DNA of 40,608 nt. Origin: Catenulispora pinisilvae. Its GTDB lineage: Bacteria; Actinomycetota; Actinomycetes; Streptomycetales; Catenulisporaceae. The stretch spans positions 1 through 40,608 of the forward strand of contig NZ_JAAFZA010000079.1 of the NCBI RefSeq assembly GCF_015356865.1, in the 5' to 3' direction. The translations under genes were made by a program, and so were the position numbers. Below, in pieces: positions 30,931 through 37,560 of this stretch (its first letter is position 1; each line of letters begins with the position of its first letter). The notes beneath the pieces were generated by a model. It did no database searches. It was not told the DNA's origin and saw nothing but the letters and a program-made list of their open reading frames with translations.

Positions 30931-33159
30931 ATGTCGGACAGCGACCGCAGCCGCTCCGGCAAGGCAGGGAAGATGCAAGTTGAGCTCAAAGACCGTGGCG
31001 ACAGCCTCGGTCTGACCGGCGAGGCGGACTACATCACCGGCACTGCCGTGATCCCTGTTCGGGTCTCGGTCCCGACTGGTGCTTCGACCTCGAATCCGAC
31101 CGTGACCTCGGTGCCAGCCGAAACGGCTCCGGCTCCGGCTCAGGTTCCGGCTCAGGCTCCAGCTCCGGCTCCGGCTCAGGCCGCGGCCGCGTGCCCGGAT
31201 CTCCGCCCGATCGCCCCGGTGACCCCCGAGTCCCCGGCCGCCCTGTCGACCCGCGGCCTGACCGTGACCGTCAAGCACCGCGGCGTGGTCAAGACCCTCC
31301 TGGACGACGTCGGCTTCGACGTCCCCGCGCAGGCGCTGGTCGCCGTCGTCGGCCCCTCCGGCTCCGGCAAGTCGACCCTGCTGCGGGCCCTGGTCGGCTC
31401 GCGTCCCGCCGACTCCGGCGAGGTCCGCTACGCCGGCCGCGAACTGTGCGCCGAGTACTCCGAGCTCCGGCACCGAATAGGCCTGGTCCCGCAGGACGAC
31501 GTCCTGCACGCCCAGCTCACCGTCAAGGCCGCCCTGCGCTACTCCGCTGCCCTGCGCTTCCCGGCCGGCACCACCGTGGAGCAGCGCGAGCGCCGCATCG
31601 ACGAGGTCCTGACCGACCTGCGCCTGACCGAGTTCGAGGGCAACAAGGTCGCCACCTTGTCCGGCGGCCAGCGCAAGCGGGTGTCGGTGGCCCTGGAGCT
31701 GCTGACCAAGCCTTCGGTGCTGTTCCTGGACGAGCCGACCTCCGGCCTGGACCCGGGCATGGACCGCGACGTCATGCGCATGCTGCGCTGCCTGACCGAC
31801 GAGGGCCGCACCGTGCTGGTGGTCACGCACTCGGTCGCCGAGCTCCAGGCGTGCGACCTGCTGCTGGTGATGGCGCCCGGCGGGGGAGTGGCGTACTACG
31901 GACCGCCGCGGGAGGCGCTGGCCTTCTTCGAGTGCGAGACCTGGGCCGACGTGTTCCACGCGTTCTCGTGCCGGCGGGACAACTACGACTGGGCCGCGGC
32001 GTATCGGTCGTCGGCGTACTACCTGAAGTACTGCTCGGAGGCGTTCGGCGAGGCGACGATCCCCAAACCGCGGTCTTCGACCGAGGACCTTGGTCCCGGG
32101 GCCGGTCCCGGCGAAGCCGGGACGACCTCGGCTGACGGCGCCACGGCTGCCTCAGCCGCCGCGGCCCCAGCCATCGCCCCGAAGCAGACCCAGGCTCAGT
32201 CCCAGCCTCAGCCTCGGTCCCAGCCCCAGGCTCAGCCTCGGTCCCAGACTCAGCCCCGGGCTCAGTCTCAGCCCCGGGCCCAATCCCAGACTCAGCGCCA
32301 GCCGCGCGCCGAGCAGAGCTGGGGCTCCCAGCTCCGCACCCTCATCCGCCGCTACCTCGCCGTCATCGCCGCCGACCGCGGCCACCTGATGCTGCTGGCC
32401 ACGCTCCCGATGATCATGGGCGTCCTGAGCCTGGCCATCCCGGCGTCCTCCGGACTGGCCGCGGCTTCCAACGGCGACACGAACACCGACGCCCCGACCG
32501 TCCTTCTGGTCCTGGCCGTAGGCGCCTGCCTGACCGGCGCCGCCAACGCGGTCCGTGAACTGATCAAGGAACGCGGCATCTACGACCGAGAACGCGCCGC
32601 GGGCCTGTCCCGCTCGGCGTACGTGATGTCCAAGGCGATCGTCCTGGGCGTGATCACCGCGACGCAGACGATCGTGCTGTCGGCGGTGTGCCTGCTGCCC
32701 CGCAAGCTCCCGGCGCACGGTCTGCTCATCTCCGGCACCGCGGTCCCCGAGCTGATGCTCGCGGCCGTCCTGCTCGGCGTCACCTCGATGCTGCTCGGCC
32801 TGGTGGTCTCGGCGATCGTGCGCACCACCGAGAAGACCATGCCGCTGCTGGTGCTGATCACCATCGTCGAGGTCGTGTTCTGCGGCTCGCTCTTCCCGCT
32901 CTTCCACAGCGTCGGCCTGGAACAGCTGGCCTGGCTGTCCCCCTCCCGCTGGGCGGTCGCCGCCGAGGCCGCGACCATCAACCTGCCGGGCATCATGGGC
33001 CCGCCCCAGGGCCGTACCACCACCGACCCGCTCTGGCAGCACTCGATCATGCAGTGGAGCGCGGACATCGGGATGCTCGTCGTCCTCGGCGCGACCTGCC
33101 TGGTGCTGGTACTGCGCCTGCTGCGGCGGCACGAGTCCTCGCTGCTGCGCGGCTGCTGA
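30931..33159 (+). CDS. ABCG-like half transporter (ATPase fused to ABC2 permease)
   Basis: A 742-residue fusion. After a ~110-residue Pro/Ala-rich leader (repeated APAPAQ) comes an ABC ATPase: Walker A GPSGSGKST (141-149), Q-loop LVPQDDVL, signature LSGGQRKR (from 243) and Walker B VLFLDEPTSGLD. A Gln/Pro/Ser/Arg-rich linker of about 60 residues made of repeated SQPQPR-like units leads to an ABC2-type membrane domain with about six helices (MLLATLPMIMGVLSLAI onward). The order ATPase-permease and the EPTSGLD box resemble ABCG/White-type and Rv1747-like exporters, but no FHA domain is present. Substrate unknown; a lipid is possible beside the hopanoid locus. An alternative start at 30973 (MQVELKD) has a better ribosome-binding site (AGGCAGGGA). 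Confidence 0.9.
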   Translation: MSDSDRSRSGKAGKMQVELKDRGDSLGLTGEADYITGTAVIPVRVSVPTGASTSNPTVTSVPAETAPAPAQVPAQAPAPAPAQAAAACPDLRPIAPVTPESPAALSTRGLTVTVKHRGVVKTLLDDVGFDVPAQALVAVVGPSGSGKSTLLRALVGSRPADSGEVRYAGRELCAEYSELRHRIGLVPQDDVLHAQLTVKAALRYSAALRFPAGTTVEQRERRIDEVLTDLRLTEFEGNKVATLSGGQRKRVSVALELLTKPSVLFLDEPTSGLDPGMDRDVMRMLRCLTDEGRTVLVVTHSVAELQACDLLLVMAPGGGVAYYGPPREALAFFECETWADVFHAFSCRRDNYDWAAAYRSSAYYLKYCSEAFGEATIPKPRSSTEDLGPGAGPGEAGTTSADGATAASAAAAPAIAPKQTQAQSQPQPRSQPQAQPRSQTQPRAQSQPRAQSQTQRQPRAEQSWGSQLRTLIRRYLAVIAADRGHLMLLATLPMIMGVLSLAIPASSGLAAASNGDTNTDAPTVLLVLAVGACLTGAANAVRELIKERGIYDRERAAGLSRSAYVMSKAIVLGVITATQTIVLSAVCLLPRKLPAHGLLISGTAVPELMLAAVLLGVTSMLLGLVVSAIVRTTEKTMPLLVLITIVEVVFCGSLFPLFHSVGLEQLAWLSPSRWAVAAEAATINLPGIMGPPQGRTTTDPLWQHSIMQWSADIGMLVVLGATCLVLVLRLLRRHESSLLRGC

Positions 33160-33220
33160 GCTGTTCTGAGCTTTCTTGACTCATCCTGAGTTTTCCTGAG
33201 GTGTCCTGAGCCGTCCTGAG
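33151..33220. repeat. 10-bp tandem repeat over the ABC transporter stop
   Basis: Seven decamers in exact register (ggctgctgag, ctgttctgag, ctttcttgac, tcatcctgag, ttttcctgag, gtgtcctgag, ccgtcctgag). The stop TGA 33157-33159 is in the first unit and a TGA recurs at the same place in most others. Confidence 0.9.
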
Positions 33221-33257
33221 TCGCCGTACAGTCAGTGACCTATGCGACGATCGCCGG

Positions 33258-34361
33258 ATGAGCTTTGACCGCTTCGAGCAGGTGCTGGTCCAACAAGACG
33301 AGAGAACCGGCCTGCACGCGGTCATCGTCATCCACGACACGACCCTCGGCCCGGCCCTCGGCGGCGTGCGCATGCACCCCTACCCCGACGAGGCCGCGGC
33401 CCTCGACGACGCCCTGCACCTGGCCAAGGCCATGACCCTGAAGTCCGCGGCAGCCGGCCTGAAACTCGGCGGCGGCTGGAGCGCGGTGATCGGCGACCCG
33501 GCCCGCGACAAGACCGACGACCTGATGCGCGCCCACGGCCGCCTCATCGCCACCCTCGGCCCCGGCCGCTTCATCCCGGTCAACGACGTCGGCACCACGC
33601 AGGCCGACATGAAGCTGATCGGCGGAGAGACCGCGCCGGTGTGCGACTCGGGGGACCCTTCGCCGATGACGGCGCTCGGGGTGCTGGAAGGCATCCGCGC
33701 CTGTTTGCGTGCGGTGGGCGGTGATGGTGGCAACGGCATCGGCGGCGCTACTGGCATCGGCCCCGGCACTGGCTCCGCTGCTGGCACCAGCACCAGCACC
33801 AGCACCGGCCCCGGCGGCGACGGCGACGGCAATCTGGCCGGCGTCCGCGTGGCCGTCCAAGGCGCCGGCAACGTCGGCTCAGCCCTCGCCGACCTCCTCG
33901 CCGCCGAATCCGCCGACCTCCTGATATCCGACACCGACCCGACCCGCGCCACAGCAGTGGCCACCCGCGTCGGAGCCCGCGTCGTCCCACCCGCCGACCT
34001 CGTCACCGCCGACTGCGACATCCTCGCCCCCTGTGCCCTCGGCCCGGTCGTGACCGACACGACCCTCCCCGCCCTCCGCTGCCGCGCAATAGCAGGCGGC
34101 GCGAACAACGTCTTAGCCGCGCACCACCACGCCGCCGCCCTCGAAGCCCGCGGAATCCTCTACGCCCCCGACTTCTGCATCAACGCCGGCGGCCTGATCT
34201 ACCTTGAGGAACAACTCCTCGGCCACGACGAGGCCCAAGCACGAACCCGCGTCCGAGCCGTCGGCACCCGCGTCGCCGAAGTGATCGCCTACGCCCGCCA
34301 CTCCGGCGTCACCACCACCGACGCCGCCACCGAGCTCGCCCGGGCCCGATTGCTGGCGTGA
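33258..34361 (+). CDS. Leu/Phe/Val-type amino acid dehydrogenase homologue with altered catalytic site
   Basis: A 367-residue member of the Glu/Leu/Phe/Val dehydrogenase family: HDTTLGPALGGVRMHPY, AMTLKSAAAGLKLGGG, VNDVGTTQADM (Asp110), NAD-binding VAVQGAGNVGSALADLL, and the family's GGANN and YAPDFCINAGG. The substrate lysine Lys62 (LeuDH Lys68) is kept, but the second lysine in GGGK (LeuDH Lys80, the catalytic one) is Trp74: the sequence reads GGGWSAVIGDP. Oxidative deamination as in LeuDH is therefore doubtful. A ~40-residue Gly/Ser/Thr insertion (about 152-192) separates the two domains. The gene is followed within 35 bp by a threonine-synthase-like gene. The stop is within a 10-bp tandem repeat. 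Confidence 0.88.
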   Translation: MSFDRFEQVLVQQDERTGLHAVIVIHDTTLGPALGGVRMHPYPDEAAALDDALHLAKAMTLKSAAAGLKLGGGWSAVIGDPARDKTDDLMRAHGRLIATLGPGRFIPVNDVGTTQADMKLIGGETAPVCDSGDPSPMTALGVLEGIRACLRAVGGDGGNGIGGATGIGPGTGSAAGTSTSTSTGPGGDGDGNLAGVRVAVQGAGNVGSALADLLAAESADLLISDTDPTRATAVATRVGARVVPPADLVTADCDILAPCALGPVVTDTTLPALRCRAIAGGANNVLAAHHHAAALEARGILYAPDFCINAGGLIYLEEQLLGHDEAQARTRVRAVGTRVAEVIAYARHSGVTTTDAATELARARLLA

Positions 34362-34380
34362 GCTGGCGTGAACTGGCGTG
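34351..34380. repeat. 10-bp tandem repeat over the dehydrogenase stop
   Basis: Three decamers (tgctggcgtg, agctggcgtg, aactggcgtg) in register with a decayed fourth (aaatcgtgaa). The stop TGA 34359-34361 is copied by each unit (gcgtga). Confidence 0.85.
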
Positions 34381-34393
34381 AAATCGTGAACGC

Positions 34394-35572
34394 ATGACCA
34401 CCAGAACAGCGCATGGCCATCAGAACTCTGTCGTGGTGCTCCACTGCCCCGCCTGCGACCGCGACTACCCCCTCCCCGACCTGGCCTGGCGCTGCGCCAC
34501 CTGTCAAGGCGTCCTCGACCTCGCCGGCTTCACCCCGACCTTCCCGGACCCGACCGCCCTGTCCGGCCGCGCCCCCACGCTCTGGCGCTACGCCGAAGCC
34601 CTGCCCCTGGCCGAACCCGCCGCCATCACCCTCGGCGAGGGCATGACCCCGCTGGTCACCGCGCCCGGCCGACCGGACGTCCGCCTCAAAGTCGACTACC
34701 TCATGCCGACCGGCTCGTTCAAAGACCGCGGCGCCGTCATGCTGGTCGCCCTCGCGCAGAAGCTGGGCGTCGCGCGCCTGGTCGCCGACAGCAGCGGCAA
34801 CGCCGGCACGGCCATCGCCGCCTACGCCGCCCGCGCCGCCATCGCCTGCGACGTCTACGTTCCGGCCGCCACCTCGCCCGGCAAGGTCGCGCAGCTCCGC
34901 GCGTACGGCGCCACCGTCCACCAGATCCCCGGCTCCCGCGAGGACACCGCCGACGCCGCGGCCGAAGCCGCCGACCGCCCCGGCACTCTCTACGCCAGCC
35001 ACGTCTACAACCCCTACTTCTTCCACGGCACCAAGACCTACGTCTTCGAACTCTGGGAACAACTCGGCGGCCGCCTTCCCCACACCCTCGTCCTCCCGGT
35101 CGGCAACGGCACCCTCGTCCTCGGCGCCTATATCGGTGCGCGCGAACTCCTCGCCGCCGGCCTGATCGACCGCCTGCCCCGCATCGCCGCCGTCCAGGCC
35201 GCCCCCTGCGCACCGCTCGCCCAAGCCTTCCGGGCCGGACAGCCGGTGCCCGCGCCGATCGTCCCCGAGCCCACCGTCGCGGAGGGCATCGCCATCGCCC
35301 GCCCGGCACGCGGCGCGCAGATCCTCGAAGCGATCTTCACCACCGGCGGCGCCATCACGACCGTCACCGACGACCAGGTCAACGCCGCACACGCCGCCCT
35401 GGCCCGCGCCGGTCTGTACGTGGAGCCCACGGGCGCGGCGTGTTGGGCCGCGCTGTCCGCCGGCCTCATCGACGTGCCCGAACCTGCTTCCAGCCGCGAC
35501 CTGCCCGATTCACCCTCCGCAGTCGCCCCGCTCTGTGGCAGTGGCCTGAAATCCAAGCCCCCGGTGTCCTGA
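34394..35572 (+). CDS. Threonine-synthase-like PLP enzyme (fold type II)
   Basis: A 392-residue enzyme. The N-terminus has a zinc-ribbon pattern, CPAC...CATC (Cys18, 21, 34, 37), typical of short threonine synthases. The PLP lysine is Lys110 in PTGSFKDRG; DSSGNAGTAIAAYAA is the phosphate-binding SSGN region, and VLPVGNGTLVLGAYIG is the glycine-rich loop. The C-terminus ends ...VVAPLCGSGLK-like (APLCGSGLKS). The family catalyses beta/gamma replacement or elimination on hydroxy-amino acids. It is probably not the housekeeping threonine synthase, because no homoserine genes are near; it forms a unit with the dehydrogenase homologue and a GNAT protein, suggesting amino acid catabolism or a small amino-acid-derived product. 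Confidence 0.88.
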   Translation: MTTRTAHGHQNSVVVLHCPACDRDYPLPDLAWRCATCQGVLDLAGFTPTFPDPTALSGRAPTLWRYAEALPLAEPAAITLGEGMTPLVTAPGRPDVRLKVDYLMPTGSFKDRGAVMLVALAQKLGVARLVADSSGNAGTAIAAYAARAAIACDVYVPAATSPGKVAQLRAYGATVHQIPGSREDTADAAAEAADRPGTLYASHVYNPYFFHGTKTYVFELWEQLGGRLPHTLVLPVGNGTLVLGAYIGARELLAAGLIDRLPRIAAVQAAPCAPLAQAFRAGQPVPAPIVPEPTVAEGIAIARPARGAQILEAIFTTGGAITTVTDDQVNAAHAALARAGLYVEPTGAACWAALSAGLIDVPEPASSRDLPDSPSAVAPLCGSGLKSKPPVS

Positions 35573-35583
35573 GGAGCACTCTG

Positions 35584-36549
35584 ATGATCCGCACATTCCA
35601 CGTCGGCGACGGCCCGGCGCTCGCCGCGGCCTGGACCGCGTCCGCCCCCGCCGACCCGATCACCTACCACCGCTTCCGCGATCTGTTCCTCCTCGACCGC
35701 AACTTCGACCCGGCGGGCCTGCACGTAGCCGTCCTCGACGACCAGATCGTCGGCGCGGCCTACGCCGTCCGCCGCCTCATAGCCGCAGACGCCGACAACC
35801 TGGAGCCCGAGACCGGCTGGATCCCCTTCTTCTTCGTGCATCCAGACCACCGCGGCCGCGGCATCGGCCGCGATCTGATGACCGCCGCCCTGACCTGGCT
35901 CCGCTCCCACGGTCGATCAGAGGTCTTCTTCTCCTCCTACACCCCGAACTACTTCCTCCCCGGCCTCGACGCCGCCCGTTACCCCGATGCGCTCCACCTG
36001 TTGACCGCCCTCGGTTTCGAACGCCACTACGACGCCGTCGCCATGGACCGCAGCCTGGTCGGTTACCTGATCCCGGCCGAAATCCGTAAGCAGATCAACA
36101 CCCTCAGCGCAGATGGCTACCACCTGGGCACCCCGACCGACGACGAACTGACCGCCCTGATCGCCATCGCAGGCCTCGAATTCAACCCAGACTGGGCCCG
36201 CGCGATCCGCGAAGCCGTCGTCGCCGGGCTACCCCTGGACCGCATCATCATCGCCCGCGATCCCGCCGGCCGGCGCCTCGGCTGGGCGATGCACGCGACC
36301 TACGAAGGCGCGCTGGATCGCTTCGGCCCCTTCGGAGTCCTGCCCGCGGCCCGCGGCACCGGCCTCGGCGAAGTCCTCCTCCACCTGACGCTGGAACGTA
36401 TGGTCGCCGCCGGCGCGCACAGCGCCTGGTTCCTGTGGACCGGCAAGGAAACCGCCGCGGGGCGGCTGTACCTTAAAACCGGCTTCGACATCACCCGCAC
36501 GTTCACGATCCTCCGGGCGCGGCTGCTCTCGCCGCTGCCTCTGTCGTAG
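35584..36549 (+). CDS. Tandem GNAT N-acetyltransferase
   Basis: A 321-residue protein with two GNAT domains. The first (about 1-150) has FFFVHPDHRGRGIGRDLM with the acetyl-CoA RGRGIG loop; the second (about 175-321) has FGVLPAARGTGLGEVLLHLTLERM and a YLKTGF C-terminal strand. It should acetylate a small amine or a protein N-terminus in the cytoplasm; the acceptor is not known. GAGGAG is 7 nt before the ATG, 11 bp after the threonine-synthase-like gene, so these two and probably the dehydrogenase form one operon. Confidence 0.88.
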   Translation: MIRTFHVGDGPALAAAWTASAPADPITYHRFRDLFLLDRNFDPAGLHVAVLDDQIVGAAYAVRRLIAADADNLEPETGWIPFFFVHPDHRGRGIGRDLMTAALTWLRSHGRSEVFFSSYTPNYFLPGLDAARYPDALHLLTALGFERHYDAVAMDRSLVGYLIPAEIRKQINTLSADGYHLGTPTDDELTALIAIAGLEFNPDWARAIREAVVAGLPLDRIIIARDPAGRRLGWAMHATYEGALDRFGPFGVLPAARGTGLGEVLLHLTLERMVAAGAHSAWFLWTGKETAAGRLYLKTGFDITRTFTILRARLLSPLPLS

Positions 36550-36628
36550 CACCCGTCAGCCGATCAGCGACTTGAGTCGCGAATAAGCCACCTGCGGCTG
36601 CCGTCACCGTCAGCCGTGACGTGCCGCG

Positions 36629-37225
36629 TCAGCCCCGAATCGCCTCGACGATGCTGAACACCGCCAGCACTCCCATGATCGCCGCCGCGACCCGGGTGAC
36701 CACCGTCAGCGGCACCACCTTCAGCAGCCCGCGCCCGCCGACGATCGCCAGCCCGGCCACCGCCCACAGGCCGAGCGTGGCGCCGATGCCGACCGAGATC
36801 GGGTCGTGGTACTTCGCCGCGAGGTTGGCGGTGACGATCTGCGTGAGGTCCCCGAACTCGGCGACCAGGATCACGCCGAAGCTCATCCCGGCGACCCGCC
36901 GGAACGTCGCGGGCTTGTCGCCCTTGAGCTCCAACTGCTCGTCCTCTTCTTCCTCTTCTCCGTGGCGCCCGCGCAAGAGCAGGATCGCGCCCATCAGGAA
37001 CAGCGCGCCGACCACCGCGTGCAGCACGCGGCCGGGCAACAGGGTGAGCAGACTTCCGGCGGCGATGGCGATCACTACGTGCACGAGGAAGGCCGCGGCC
37101 GTGCCGACGAAGACGTGCAGGGGTCGGTAGCGGCTGCCGAGGACCAGGGAGGCCAGGGCCGTCTTGTCCGGCAACTCGGCCAGGAAGACGACGCCGAAGA
37201 CAGTCAGGATGACGAGCAGATCCAC
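36629..37225 (-). CDS. TMEM165/GDT1 (UPF0016)-family Mn2+ exporter
   Basis: A 198-residue membrane protein with about six helices in two homologous halves. The family motif E-x-G-D-(K/R)-T appears as ELPDKT (Glu17, Asp20) in the first half and EFGDLT (Glu123, Asp126) in the second. The acidic, Glu-rich cytoplasmic loop (about 86-108, EEEEEDEQ) joins them. Bacterial relatives export Mn2+ (and perhaps Ca2+) from the cell. It starts with GTG 37225. A yybP-ykoY Mn2+ riboswitch in the leader (37308-37403) gives strong independent support for a manganese role. Confidence 0.93.
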   Translation of the reverse strand: MDLLVILTVFGVVFLAELPDKTALASLVLGSRYRPLHVFVGTAAAFLVHVVIAIAAGSLLTLLPGRVLHAVVGALFLMGAILLLRGRHGEEEEEDEQLELKGDKPATFRRVAGMSFGVILVAEFGDLTQIVTANLAAKYHDPISVGIGATLGLWAVAGLAIVGGRGLLKVVPLTVVTRVAAAIMGVLAVFSIVEAIRG

Positions 37226-37235
37226 GATGGGCGGG

Positions 37236-37272
37236 TCCTTCGGATCGGGCCGCGTCCGAGGTCCCGATTCCG
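37236..37272 (-). promoter_or_regulatory. Leader hairpin near the exporter ribosome-binding site
   Basis: On the minus strand GGAATCGGG can pair with CCCGATCC, which lies just upstream of GAAGGA, the likely ribosome-binding site. It may be part of the riboswitch output at the level of translation. Confidence 0.35.
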
Positions 37273-37278
37273 GGGAGA

Positions 37279-37312
37279 CTTCGGCGCGGCAGCGTTCGCT
37301 GCTGGGCCGAAG
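37279..37312 (-). terminator. Alternative hairpin downstream of the riboswitch aptamer
   Basis: CTTCGGC..AGCAGCG pairs with CGCTGC..GCCGAAG (minus strand) across an AA loop. Its 5' strand overlaps the 3' strand of the aptamer's closing stem (CCTTCG), so the two folds exclude each other. This is the layout of a switchable terminator, though no U-run follows. Confidence 0.6.
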
Positions 37313-37403
37313 GTCTTGCTCAACACCCTTGCGGGCATCCCGGGGGCCGGGCCCGAGGCGGGCCAGTATGTCGACGTCCCGGCGTTGGAGCTACTCCCCT
37401 TCG
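37308..37403 (-). ncRNA. yybP-ykoY (Mn2+-sensing) riboswitch aptamer
   Basis: The leader of the GDT1-type gene reads, on the minus strand, AAGGGGAGTAGC near 37400-37390, then CGTCGACATACTGGCC (about 37375-37360), then GTTGAGCAAGACCTTCG ending at 37308. These are the conserved L1 and L3 blocks and the 3' GCAAGACC of the yybP-ykoY class, in the right order. CGAAGG and CCTTCG form the closing stem P1. Mn2+ binding should favour P1 and so block the alternative hairpin at 37279-37312, turning on the exporter. The class is known to control Mn exporters in other bacteria. Confidence 0.9.
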
Positions 37404-37560
37404 CGTGCCTCCCAGGGTAGCAGCCCTGCTCGCCGCTCTCCTGTGCCTGCCGACCGCTTCCGCGCCAGCTTCCAGCTATACATCCGATCTATAGGCCTTG
37501 TGGGGTTCCAGGTGGCCATGCTTGGCCATGTTGACCGAACCCTTGTCGGCAAGTCATCCG

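Noticed and set aside
36548-36640. Irregular cgtcagcc copies at the exporter stop codon
   Set aside because: Three copies of cgtcagcc occur near the stop, but their spacing is irregular and the match too short to count as another stop-codon array.
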